Below are positions 52,626 through 60,470 of a stretch of DNA of 64,000 nucleotides, in pieces. The translations under genes and the position numbers were made by a program. The stretch comes from Myroides phaeus (GTDB lineage Bacteria > Bacteroidota > Bacteroidia > Flavobacteriales > Flavobacteriaceae): contig NZ_FNDQ01000012.1 in assembly GCF_900099675.1 (NCBI RefSeq), positions 1 through 64,000 on the forward strand, read 5' to 3'. The stretch's first letter is position 1. Every line of letters begins with the position of its first letter. Below the pieces are notes generated by a model that did no database searches, had not been told where the DNA came from, and saw only the letters and a list, made by a program, of their open reading frames with translations.

Positions 52626-54194
52626 ATGTTTCACAAAAAATTTTTAAATCGATTTACATTTGGGCAATTGACGGTTGCCATTGTAGTAATTTATTTACTT
52701 TATTCTGTAGTATCTGTAGTTCTTTCTTTGAACCCAACCCCTTCTACAGCAAGCATTGTTAACTTAGTTATTTCAGGTATTCTTGCTATACTTGCTTTTA
52801 CAGACCTTACACAAAATAAACACACAATTCGTAAAAACTACCCAATCTTTGCTCGTTTCAGATATATGTTTGAATCTATCAGACCTGAAATGCGTCAATA
52901 CTTCTGGGAAGGTGAATTAGATGGTAAACCTTTTAATAGACGTGAGCGTTCTATTGTTTACCAAAGAGCGAAAAATGAAAAACAAACAGTGTCTTTTGGT
53001 ATGCAAGATGACCCTAACCGTTTAGGTTATGAATGGGCAGCACACTCTGTATATCCAAAACACGTTTCTGATACAAACTTTAGAACTTTAATCGGTGGTG
53101 ACCAATGTACACAACCTTATAGCGCAAGTGTTTACAACATTAGTGCAATGAGTTACGGTGCGTTGAGTAAAAAAGCTATTACTGCTTTAAACGAAGGTGC
53201 TAAAATTGGAGGATTTGCTCACAATACTGGTGAGGGAGGTATTAGTCAATACCACCGTTCTGGAGGTGATTTAATCTGGCAAATTGGTACAGGATACTTC
53301 GGATGTCGTGATGAAAAAGGTTTCTTTAATGATGCCTTATTCGAAGAACGTTCTAACTACCCTGAAGTTAAAATGATTGAGTTAAAACTTTCTCAAGGAG
53401 CTAAACCTGGACACGGAGGATTACTTCCTGCTGAAAAAAATACTCCAGAAATTGCTGCTATTAGAAGTATTACTCCTCATACAACAGTTCACTCTCCATC
53501 TGGACATACTGCATTTTCTAACCCTACTGAATTAATTAATTTCGTAGCTAAACTTAGAAAATTATCAAATGGTAAACCTGTTGGTTTTAAAATTTGTATC
53601 GGTAAAAAAGACGAGTTCTTAGATATCGTTAATGCAATGCTTGAAACAGGTATTCATCCTGACTTTATCACGATTGATGGTGCTGAAGGAGGAACAGGAG
53701 CTGCTCCTTTAGAATTTATTGATTATATGGGTATGGCATTAAACGATGCTTTAGTTTTTGCTAACAAAACATTAATCGAAAACGGTTTAAGAGATAAAGT
53801 GAAATTATTAGCTTCTGGTCGTATTATCTCTGCTTTTGATATTTCTAAAGCAATGGCTTTAGGTGCTGATGCTTGTTACAGTGCACGTGGTATGATGTTC
53901 GCTTTAGGATGTATCCAAGCATTACAATGTGATAGCGGATATTGTCCAGTAGGTATTGCAACTCAAGATGAAACTCTTTACAAAGGTTTAGATGTTACTG
54001 ATAAGAGAATGCGTGTAGCTAATTTCCACAAAAACACAATGAAAGCTTTAGGTGAATTTATTAGTGCTTGTGGTTATGAAGATCCTAAACAAATCGACGC
54101 TAAAACTTTCCACAAACGTATTGAACATGGAGTTAATAAAACTTTCCAGGAGATGTACTTCGGAGAATTAGATACAAGAAAAAAACAAGCTTAA
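52626..54194 (+). CDS. FMN-binding glutamate synthase-like protein
   Basis: The 522-residue protein has two N-terminal membrane helices (about 12-32 and 40-60) and then the FMN/synthase barrel of glutamate synthase. NISAMSYGALSKKAITALNE and NTGEGGISQYHRSGGDLIWQ form the active-site half, and TIDGAEGGTGAAPLEF and LLASGRIISAFDISKAMALG the FMN phosphate half. The ALQCDSGYCPVGIATQD segment keeps a Cys-rich site. There is no glutaminase domain and no small subunit gene beside it, so it is not a standard GOGAT; the reaction of these stand-alone membrane-anchored forms is uncertain. Confidence 0.9.
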   Translation: MFHKKFLNRFTFGQLTVAIVVIYLLYSVVSVVLSLNPTPSTASIVNLVISGILAILAFTDLTQNKHTIRKNYPIFARFRYMFESIRPEMRQYFWEGELDGKPFNRRERSIVYQRAKNEKQTVSFGMQDDPNRLGYEWAAHSVYPKHVSDTNFRTLIGGDQCTQPYSASVYNISAMSYGALSKKAITALNEGAKIGGFAHNTGEGGISQYHRSGGDLIWQIGTGYFGCRDEKGFFNDALFEERSNYPEVKMIELKLSQGAKPGHGGLLPAEKNTPEIAAIRSITPHTTVHSPSGHTAFSNPTELINFVAKLRKLSNGKPVGFKICIGKKDEFLDIVNAMLETGIHPDFITIDGAEGGTGAAPLEFIDYMGMALNDALVFANKTLIENGLRDKVKLLASGRIISAFDISKAMALGADACYSARGMMFALGCIQALQCDSGYCPVGIATQDETLYKGLDVTDKRMRVANFHKNTMKALGEFISACGYEDPKQIDAKTFHKRIEHGVNKTFQEMYFGELDTRKKQA

Positions 54195-54216
54195 TTAAAA
54201 GCTTACTAAATACAGA

Positions 54217-54250
54217 AAAGACTGCAATATAATTGCAGTCTTTTTTTTTA
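54217..54250 (+). terminator. Terminator of the glutamate-synthase-like gene
   Basis: The stem AAAGACTGCAAT/ATTGCAGTCTTT has a 3-base loop and is followed by a T run, 23 bases past the stop. Confidence 0.92.
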
Positions 54251-54281
54251 TCTTCGCTTTTCACATATTAATCAAATCGTC

Positions 54282-55193
54282 TTGCAAATAAAACTAAAAC
54301 ACTGGGTTACTTTATTTATACTTTCTCTGGTATGGGGATCATCGTTTATTCTAATTAAACGAGGTATTGAATATTTTACCCCCATACAAGTTGGAGCACT
54401 AAGAATTACATTAGCTGGCTTATTCTTACTTCCTATTTCAATTAAACACATTAAGAAAATGCCTAAGAAAAACTTTCCTTGGTTATTTCTAACAGCTGTA
54501 GTTGGTAGTTTTATTCCAATGTTCTTATTCCCAATTGCAGAAGTACACTTGAATAGTTCAATTGCAGGTATTTTAAATGCACTTATGTCCATTTTTGTAA
54601 TTGTATTAGGTGTAATGTTCTTCAAATACAAAACACACTTAGGCGAAGTATTAGGTGTCTTATTTGCTTTCATAGGAGTTGTTTTATTATTACAATCACC
54701 TGAAAATAGTGTTGCTGTACCTAACGAATGGTTTTACCACCTACTTCTTATTATAGCTGCACTAATGTATGCGTATAGTGGTTTATTGACACAGAAATAT
54801 ATGGGAGATATTCCTCCTATTGTATGGACAGCCTTCATAGAATTAGTACTTCTCGTACCTGCATTAATTGTCTTAATTAGTTCAGGATTCTTTCAAACTA
54901 TTTTAGAACATCCTGAAGCATTAAAAGGAATTGGGTTTGTATTCTTATTAGCTTTATTCGGAAGTGCTTTAGCAAATATCTTTTACTATAAATTAATCAA
55001 CGAAACCAATGCAAGCTTTGCATCATCTGTTTCTCTATTAATGCCTCTAATCGCTTTTTGTTGGGGATTATTAGATGGGGAATACTTAGGGTTACTTCAA
55101 ATATTAGGAGGTGTACTGATTATAGCTGGATTGTATTTTGGTAGAAAAAATATACAATTACCTAAACGTAAAAAAGCAATTGAAAAAGTATAA
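54282..55193 (+). CDS. EamA/DMT family transporter
   Basis: The 303-residue membrane protein has ten helices in two EamA halves. Half one starts at LFILSLVWGSSFILIKRGIE and half two at LLLIIAALMYAYSGLLTQKY. DMT transporters move metabolites or amino acids out of the cell; the substrate is not readable. The frame starts with TTG at 54282; the first in-frame ATG lies well past helix 1, so the TTG start is credible. A near-consensus TATCTTCG at 54249-54256 could be its -7 element. Confidence 0.88.
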   Translation: MQIKLKHWVTLFILSLVWGSSFILIKRGIEYFTPIQVGALRITLAGLFLLPISIKHIKKMPKKNFPWLFLTAVVGSFIPMFLFPIAEVHLNSSIAGILNALMSIFVIVLGVMFFKYKTHLGEVLGVLFAFIGVVLLLQSPENSVAVPNEWFYHLLLIIAALMYAYSGLLTQKYMGDIPPIVWTAFIELVLLVPALIVLISSGFFQTILEHPEALKGIGFVFLLALFGSALANIFYYKLINETNASFASSVSLLMPLIAFCWGLLDGEYLGLLQILGGVLIIAGLYFGRKNIQLPKRKKAIEKV

Positions 55194-55226
55194 AAAAAGG
55201 GAAAGATAATCATCTTTCCCTTTTTC
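55192..55226. terminator. Bidirectional terminator between convergent genes
   Basis: The stem AAAGGGAAAGAT/ATCTTTCCCTTT has A and T runs on its flanks, between the stops at 55193 (+) and 55242 (-). Confidence 0.9.
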
Positions 55227-55241
55227 ATTTTATATCGTGAA

Positions 55242-56180
55242 TTAATCAAATGGCAGGTTGTCTAAATCAACATTACCACCCGTTAATATAATTCCTACTT
55301 TTTTACCACTGAATTGTGGGCGTTCTTTAATTAACACTGCTAATGCCACAGCACTACTTGGTTCTACAATAATTTTCATGCGTTCCCAAATAACGCGCAT
55401 TGCACTGATTATCTCGTTTTCACGAACTCTAACAATACTTTCTACATTGTCTTTTATAATCGGAAATGTAATATCCCCTAATTGCGTACGTAAACCATCT
55501 GCAATCGTATTAATTGTCAAATTTCCTTCTATATGTCCACTTGCCAAAGAGCGGAAAGCATCATCTGCTTCAAGTGGCTCTCCTCCGATTACAACAATTC
55601 CCTCTTTTCCAAAATGTTTAGCTGCAAGCGATGTACCAGCAATAAGTCCGCCACCACCTACTGGCGTGATAATGACATCTAAATCCGGATGATCTTCTAA
55701 AAACTCCATTGCTGCAGTTCCTTGTCCAAGAATCACATTCATATCATTTGACGGATGTATAAACGTTGCACCTGTTTCATCCATAATTTGCTTACTCACG
55801 CGCTCTCTTGACTCCATAGTTGGAGAACATTCGTGAATATCTCCTCCGTAAACCATAACAGCATTTCTCTTTACTGCCGGAGCATCGTGAGGCATAACAA
55901 CATAACACTTGACATTCAAATAACGACACGCTAACGCTAATGCTTGCGCAAAGTTACCCGACGAGTGTGTGATAACACCCTTTTCTCTTTGTTCGTCACT
56001 TAATTGTAGAACAGAATTAATCGCACCACGCATTTTAAACGCACCAGCACGTTGAAAGTTTTCACATTTAAAATACAAATCACTACCCAAAAAGTTTTCT
56101 ATATGCCCTGACTCCATAATAGGAGTATTGTGTATATACGGCTTAATACGCTCGTGACAAGCCATCAATTCTTGTTTCAT
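55242..56180 (-). CDS. PLP-dependent threonine/serine dehydratase (or serine racemase-like)
   Basis: The 312-residue fold II PLP enzyme has the PLP lysine K49 in RAGAFKMRGA. The substrate loop SSGNFAQALA and the phosphate-binding tail VGGGGLIAGT are also present, and TGGNVDL comes near the end. It lacks the C-terminal regulatory domain of biosynthetic IlvA, so it is more like catabolic threonine dehydratase or serine racemase. Either would deaminate threonine or serine to a keto acid. The exact substrate is not certain. Confidence 0.9.
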   Translation of the reverse strand: MKQELMACHERIKPYIHNTPIMESGHIENFLGSDLYFKCENFQRAGAFKMRGAINSVLQLSDEQREKGVITHSSGNFAQALALACRYLNVKCYVVMPHDAPAVKRNAVMVYGGDIHECSPTMESRERVSKQIMDETGATFIHPSNDMNVILGQGTAAMEFLEDHPDLDVIITPVGGGGLIAGTSLAAKHFGKEGIVVIGGEPLEADDAFRSLASGHIEGNLTINTIADGLRTQLGDITFPIIKDNVESIVRVRENEIISAMRVIWERMKIIVEPSSAVALAVLIKERPQFSGKKVGIILTGGNVDLDNLPFD

Positions 56181-56202
56181 AAATCGCTGATTTTATAAAG
56201 AA

Positions 56203-56234
56203 AAAACTCCCAATCCGAAGACTGGGAGTTCAAA
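56203..56234 (-). terminator. Terminator of the peptidyl-prolyl isomerase gene
   Basis: The stem AACTCCCA/TGGGAGTT has a 10-base loop and is followed on the minus strand by T residues, 16 bases past the stop at 56246. Confidence 0.82.
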
Positions 56235-56245
56235 AATATTTTATC

Positions 56246-57178
56246 TTATTTTACGTCCATTAATTCTACGTCGAATACTAAAGTTGCATTTGGAGGAATA
56301 ACTCCACCTGCACCGTTTTCACCGTATCCTAAGTAAGAAGGGATAATAAATCTTGCTTTATCTCCAACTTGTAACAAAGCAATTCCTTCGTCCCATCCTT
56401 CGATAACATAACCTTGTCCTAAAGGAAACTCGATTGGTTTTTTACGTTTGAATGAGTTGTCAAACTCTTTACCATCAGCTAAAGTACCTTTGTAGTGTAC
56501 AGAAACGATTTTACCTTTTTCTGCTTTCTTACCAGTACCTTTGATAATCATTTGGTAACGTAAACCACTTTCTGTAGTTTCAAATCCTGCTGCTAATTCT
56601 TCTACTGCTTTATCAGCCGCAATTTTTGCTTCTTGTTCTCTTCTTGCTCTTGATCCCTCAAAAACTCTGAAAGCTTCAACTGCATTAAACTTTTCAGCTT
56701 CTGCACCTACTCTTACGATTTCAATTGACTCGATAAGATCTCCTTGAGCTACTGCATCAACTACATCTTGTCCTTCAACTACGTGTCCGAAAACAGTGTG
56801 TTTACCATCTAACCAAGGAGTTGCAACGTGCGTAATAAAGAACTGAGAACCATTTGTTCCAGGTCCTGCATTAGCCATCGATAATACTCCTGGTTTATCA
56901 TGTCTTAATGAAGGGTGGAATTCATCGTCAAACTGGTAACCTGGTCCACCTGAACCTGTACCTTGAGGACATCCTCCTTGAATCATAAAGTCTGGAATAA
57001 CTCTATGGAATTTTAATCCATCGTAATAAGGTTTCCCTTGTGGACGAGCATTATTCTCAAGATTTCCTTCTGCTAAAGCTACGAAGTTACCTACTGTTCC
57101 TGGTGTTTTATCCTCTGTTAACTTTACTAAGATTGCTCCTTTTGACGTGTTAAACTTTGCGTAAATACCGTTTTCCAT
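56246..57178 (-). CDS. Cyclophilin-FKBP fusion peptidyl-prolyl isomerase
   Basis: The 310-residue protein has two unrelated prolyl-isomerase domains in one chain. Residues about 5-155 are a cyclophilin with [29 protein letters not shown] and [10 protein letters not shown]. Residues about 205-310 are an FKBP with [38 protein letters not shown] and [15 protein letters not shown]. The linker (about 160-200) is a charged helix. There is no signal peptide, so it should be cytoplasmic. It would speed up proline-limited folding. Dual-family immunophilins of the cyclophilin-FKBP order have been reported in flavobacteria. Confidence 0.93.
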   Translation of the reverse strand: MENGIYAKFNTSKGAILVKLTEDKTPGTVGNFVALAEGNLENNARPQGKPYYDGLKFHRVIPDFMIQGGCPQGTGSGGPGYQFDDEFHPSLRHDKPGVLSMANAGPGTNGSQFFITHVATPWLDGKHTVFGHVVEGQDVVDAVAQGDLIESIEIVRVGAEAEKFNAVEAFRVFEGSRARREQEAKIAADKAVEELAAGFETTESGLRYQMIIKGTGKKAEKGKIVSVHYKGTLADGKEFDNSFKRKKPIEFPLGQGYVIEGWDEGIALLQVGDKARFIIPSYLGYGENGAGGVIPPNATLVFDVELMDVK

Positions 57179-57243
57179 TGTTTATTATATTTTGCATTTA
57201 AAATGACGCTTCCTTTTATTCAAAAAAAGCTGTTTTATACTTT

Positions 57244-58398
57244 CTAATTTCTTCTTGAGCGCAGATAAATCACAAAAGACATCCCTGCTAAAGCCATTCC
57301 GCCAATGCAAACTCCACTCCATCCGAAATATTTCCACAAATATAAACCAAAAGCCGAGCCAAACGCAGTTCCAAGGAAACTAAATGACATATAGACAGTA
57401 TTTAATCTATTTCTGGCTTCCGGTAATAAAGAGTAAATTCGGGTTTGATTAGACACATGAATTGTTTGCAACCCTAAATCAATCAACACAATACCAATAA
57501 TCAACCCTATAACAGAAGTGCTTGAAAAGTAAAAAACAACAAAACTTAAACCTGTCATAAGTATGCCATAAAGTATCAATTTTCTCGCACCTCCTGCTCC
57601 TCCTATTTTTCCAACTAATGGCGCTGCAAAGGCTCCACAAGCTCCTATTAACCCAAAAGCTCCTATCAAGGCCGAATCATAACCAAAAGGTTCATTGTGT
57701 AACAACAGAACCATTGTAGTCCAAAAAGCACCAAATTGAGCAAAAGCTAAACTCGTAATTCCCGTTGCCTCTCTTAAAACAGGCTCTTGTTTAATTAAAA
57801 CAAACAACGACTTATATAAATCTATTAAATTCCCTGTAAACACAGGTTTATTCTGTGGTAACCTAATTTGAATCATTATAACCAATAGAACACTAACTGC
57901 TGTTGCAATCCAAAACATACCTCTCCATCCTAACCATACGCCCACAAAACCACTTATTGTTCTTGAAAACAATATTCCAATCAACAAACCACTGACTACT
58001 GTTCCAATTACCTTTCCTCTTTGTTCATCTGATGACAAACTCGCCGCCATTGGTAAAACTAATTGAGGTACTATAGATGTGGCACCAAGTACAAAACTGA
58101 TGATTTGCAATATTAAAAAGTTCTTCACAACAGCCGTTATGGCTAAAGCAATCGTTGCTAAAATAGTGGTGAATATAATTTGCTTCTTGCGTTCTAATTT
58201 ATCACCAAGGGGAATCATTAAAAACATTCCTATTGCATATCCTGCTTGTGTTAAATATGTCAAAGTACCCGCAGACGATTCTGAAACACCAAACTCATCA
58301 GCTATCAAAGGAATTAAAGGTTGACAATAATATAAATTGGCTACAATTAACCCCGTAATTGCAGCCATAAACAAAACATTCGATTTAGATAAACTCAT
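57244..58398 (-). CDS. MFS drug-efflux type transporter
   Basis: The 384-residue protein has 12 hydrophobic helices. GLIVANLYYCQPLIPLIADE is helix 1 of the drug:H+ antiporter (DHA1) type, IPLGDKLERKKQI the loop 2-3 motif, and SGFVGVWLGWRGMFWIATA the motif C region. The exported compound is unknown. The -7 element at 58403-58410 lies 5 bases before the ATG, so the transcript should be leaderless. It diverges from the SMR gene. Confidence 0.86.
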   Translation of the reverse strand: MSLSKSNVLFMAAITGLIVANLYYCQPLIPLIADEFGVSESSAGTLTYLTQAGYAIGMFLMIPLGDKLERKKQIIFTTILATIALAITAVVKNFLILQIISFVLGATSIVPQLVLPMAASLSSDEQRGKVIGTVVSGLLIGILFSRTISGFVGVWLGWRGMFWIATAVSVLLVIMIQIRLPQNKPVFTGNLIDLYKSLFVLIKQEPVLREATGITSLAFAQFGAFWTTMVLLLHNEPFGYDSALIGAFGLIGACGAFAAPLVGKIGGAGGARKLILYGILMTGLSFVVFYFSSTSVIGLIIGIVLIDLGLQTIHVSNQTRIYSLLPEARNRLNTVYMSFSFLGTAFGSAFGLYLWKYFGWSGVCIGGMALAGMSFVIYLRSRRN

Positions 58399-58402
58399 AT
58401 GG

Positions 58403-58410
58403 CAAAAGTA
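58403..58410 (-). promoter_or_regulatory. -7 element placing transcription start at the MFS start codon
   Basis: TACTTTTG on the minus strand matches TAnnTTTG. A TTG (complement of CAA at 58427-58429) is 16 bases upstream, slightly short of the usual 17-23. Confidence 0.5.
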
Positions 58411-58552
58411 TAGAAAATCACAAAAACAATTCTAATGCCAAAAAGCTAAATAGATAATTATTACAACTCTTAGATAAATAGCATAATAACTTTCTATAGA
58501 CTAAAGAGTATCAAAAAAATGCTAAAAAACTATATATCTATCTCTTAATTGA

Positions 58553-58560
58553 TATTTTTG
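58553..58560 (+). promoter_or_regulatory. -7 element of the SMR gene
   Basis: TATTTTTG matches TAnnTTTG. It lies inside the upstream part of the open frame, so translation must start further on, at TTG 58570. Confidence 0.55.
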
Positions 58561-58569
58561 TCGAAAAAA

Positions 58570-58902
58570 TTGAAGAACCTTCTATTCTTATTAGTAGCTA
58601 TTTTATTAGAAACTATAGCAACAAGCACACTAAAAGCAAGTCATAATTTCACTAAGTTACTTCCGTCAATTGTAACAATTGTAGGTTATGCTGGAGCTTT
58701 TTACTTTCTAAGTTTAACCCTGCGTACCATTCCAATTGGTATCGCTTATGCTTTGTGGTCAGGAATTGGAATTGTATTAGTAACTATAGCAGCATACTTT
58801 ATCTATAAACAAAAATTAGACGTTCCTGCTTTAATCGGAATTGCCTTCATTATCATAGGAGTAATTATCATTCAACTATTTTCAAAAAGTCAGGCACACT
58901 AA
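58570..58902 (+). CDS. Small multidrug resistance (SMR) family transporter
   Basis: SMR proteins are four-helix antiporters that expel quaternary ammonium compounds or guanidinium. Starting at TTG 58570, the product has 110 residues, the size of EmrE, and the essential glutamate becomes Glu14 exactly as in EmrE (MKNLLFLLVAILLETIATST). Other marks are YFLSLTLRTIPIGIAYALWS, the EmrE-like helix 2-3 segment, and the C-terminal VIIIQLFSKSQAH. The frame is open from TTG 58549, but the -7 element at 58553-58560 excludes that start. No ATG is available. Confidence 0.9.
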   Translation: MKNLLFLLVAILLETIATSTLKASHNFTKLLPSIVTIVGYAGAFYFLSLTLRTIPIGIAYALWSGIGIVLVTIAAYFIYKQKLDVPALIGIAFIIIGVIIIQLFSKSQAH

Positions 58903-58909
58903 TACAATT

Positions 58910-58939
58910 TTGTTAACTAAGATTTCGATTGTACATTTG
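58910..58939 (+). promoter_or_regulatory. Promoter of trmD
   Basis: TTG (58910-58912), 19 bases, then TACATTTG (58932-58939), a full match to the flavobacterial consensus. It lies 20 bases before the ATG at 58959 and excludes the in-frame start at 58929. Confidence 0.65.
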
Positions 58940-58958
58940 CCAAAATTTCACATTTATT

Positions 58959-59639
58959 ATGCGCATAGATATTATTTCAGTTTTACCAGAACTAATAGAA
59001 AGTCCTTTTCAAGCTTCTATTTTAAAAAGAGCAATTACTAAAGGATTAGTAGAAGTACATTTTCACAACTTACGTGATTATAGTACCAATAAGCATAAGA
59101 ATGTAGATGACTATCAATTTGGTGGTGGTGCAGGAATGGTAATGAGTGTTGAGCCAATTGACAAGTGTATCACAGCGCTTAAAGCAGAAAGAGAATACGA
59201 CGAAATTATTTATATGACTCCTGATGGAGAAACATTAAACCAACAGATGGCTAATGGAATGTCAATGTTGAAAAACATCATTATCCTTTGTGGACATTAC
59301 AAAGGAGTGGATCAACGCGTACGTGACCATTTCATCACAAAAGAAATTTCTATTGGTGATTATGTCTTATCTGGTGGTGAACTTGGAGCTGCAATTTTAT
59401 GTGATGCTATCATCCGTTTAGTTCCAGGTGTATTGAGCAATGAAACCTCAGCACTTACAGATAGTTTCCAAGATAACTTACTTGCTCCTCCTATTTACAC
59501 AAGACCAGCAGAATACAAAGGATGGAAAGTTCCTGATATTCTATTAAGTGGAAACTTTGCTGCTATTGACAAATGGAGAGAAGATAAAGCTTATGAGCAT
59601 ACAAAAAATAGAAGACCTGATTTATTAGATAGAGAATAG
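58959..59639 (+). CDS. trmD: tRNA (guanine-N1-)-methyltransferase TrmD
   Basis: TrmD makes m1G37 in tRNAs with G36, which prevents +1 frameshifting. It is a SPOUT enzyme with a trefoil knot. The knot segments [26 protein letters not shown] and [17 protein letters not shown] are intact. It starts [16 protein letters not shown], the usual beginning, at 58959, giving 226 residues. In many bacteria trmD and rplS form an operon with rpsP and rimM. Here only rplS follows, 255 bases on and with its own promoter. Confidence 0.97.
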   Translation: MRIDIISVLPELIESPFQASILKRAITKGLVEVHFHNLRDYSTNKHKNVDDYQFGGGAGMVMSVEPIDKCITALKAEREYDEIIYMTPDGETLNQQMANGMSMLKNIIILCGHYKGVDQRVRDHFITKEISIGDYVLSGGELGAAILCDAIIRLVPGVLSNETSALTDSFQDNLLAPPIYTRPAEYKGWKVPDILLSGNFAAIDKWREDKAYEHTKNRRPDLLDRE

Positions 59640-59753
59640 GTTCTAAAATATTCCTGCTCTAAGCCGTTTCACAATATACTTGCTAATGCAATTTTTTAAA
59701 AGTAAGAATACAGGTGACGAAAAATAGAGAATACAAAGAAATAAAAAACTAAC

Positions 59754-59806
59754 AAACAGAATAACAAGTAGTTATTATTAAAAAATAATTACTTGTTATT
59801 CTGTTT
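59754..59806. repeat. Perfect 17-bp inverted repeat overlapping the rplS -33 region
   Basis: The arms AAACAGAATAACAAGTA (59754-59770) and TACTTGTTATTCTGTTT (59790-59806) are 19 bases apart. The right arm covers the TTG of the rplS promoter (59793-59795). It could be the trmD terminator, or an operator, or both. Confidence 0.75.
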
Positions 59807-59821
59807 TATTTTTTATATTTG
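59793..59821 (+). promoter_or_regulatory. Promoter of rplS
   Basis: TTG (59793-59795), 18 bases, then TATATTTG (59814-59821). The following CACTCG matches the rpmH promoter. Confidence 0.72.
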
Positions 59822-59828
59822 CACTCGA

Positions 59829-59894
59829 TTTAGATCAACCTCTGGCGAGGTCCGTGTATGTTGTTCTAAGATTAACAAATTATACATTATTACA
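59829..59894 (+). ncRNA. Structured 5' leader of rplS, possible L19 autoregulatory element
   Basis: The leader contains a hairpin CCTC-TGGC-GAGG (59839-59850) enclosed by CAA (59836-59838) with TTG (59861-59863). A structured leader on a single r-protein gene suggests feedback control by the product. Leader motifs of this kind have been described for several flavobacterial ribosomal proteins. The assignment is tentative. Confidence 0.45.
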
Positions 59895-60245
59895 ATGGCA
59901 GATTTAATGAAATTCGTTCAAGACGAATTAGTTGCAAAAAAAGATTTTCCTGCATTCAACGCTGGAGATACTATCACAGTTTACTACGAAATTAAAGAGG
60001 GTGACAAAAAAAGAACTCAGTTCTTTAAAGGAGTAGTTATTCAAAGAAGAGGTACTGGAGCTACTGAGACTTTTACTATCCGTAAAATGTCTGGAAACGT
60101 AGGTGTAGAGCGTATCTTCCCTGTAAACATGCCAGCTTTAGAAAAAATCGAAGTTAATCAAAGAGGTAAAGTTCGTAGAGCTCGTATCTTCTACTTCAGA
60201 GAACTTACTGGTAAAAAAGCAAAAATCAAAGAAAGAAGAAGATAA
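59895..60245 (+). CDS. rplS: 50S ribosomal protein L19
   Basis: L19 lies at the interface of the two ribosomal subunits. The 116-residue basic protein starts MADLMKFVQDELVAKKDFPA and contains the family marks GDTITVYYEIKEGDKKRTQ, FKGVVIQRRGTGATETFTIR and RRARIFYFRELTGKKAKIKE. The frame is open upstream from 59793, but that part lies in the promoter and leader, so the ATG at 59895 is the start. The gene has its own promoter, a structured leader and a terminator. Confidence 0.98.
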   Translation: MADLMKFVQDELVAKKDFPAFNAGDTITVYYEIKEGDKKRTQFFKGVVIQRRGTGATETFTIRKMSGNVGVERIFPVNMPALEKIEVNQRGKVRRARIFYFRELTGKKAKIKERRR

Positions 60246-60264
60246 TCAACTTTCTGAGAGTTAT

Positions 60265-60302
60265 AAAAAAAGAGATTGTAGTAATACAGTCTCTTTTTTT
60301 TT
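60265..60302 (+). terminator. Terminator of rplS
   Basis: A stem around AAAAAAGAGA-TTGTA/TACAG-TCTCTTTTTT is followed by T residues, 20 bases past the stop. Confidence 0.85.
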
Positions 60303-60417
60303 GTGCCTAAATTCAGCTGTAATAGTATTGAAAACAAGTTCTATTTACTATCAAAACGAATTGGATTATCTGAAGTATTATTACACCTAACTTCTGCTAT
60401 ACCATAGTTAAGTACAC

Positions 60418-60456
60418 AAAAAAAGGAGCTTTCACAATGGAAAACTCCTTTACAAA
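60418..60456 (-). terminator. Terminator of the ABC-permease/M1 peptidase gene
   Basis: AAAGGAG and CTCCTTT arms close a loop of about 20 bases, with a seven-T run on the minus-strand side, 15 bases past the stop at 60471. Confidence 0.75.
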
Positions 60457-60470
60457 ATATACTTAATTTA

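Noticed and set aside
59793..59894. N-terminal extension of L19
   Set aside because: The open frame covers the -7 element and the structured leader. L19 proteins start at the ATG at 59895.
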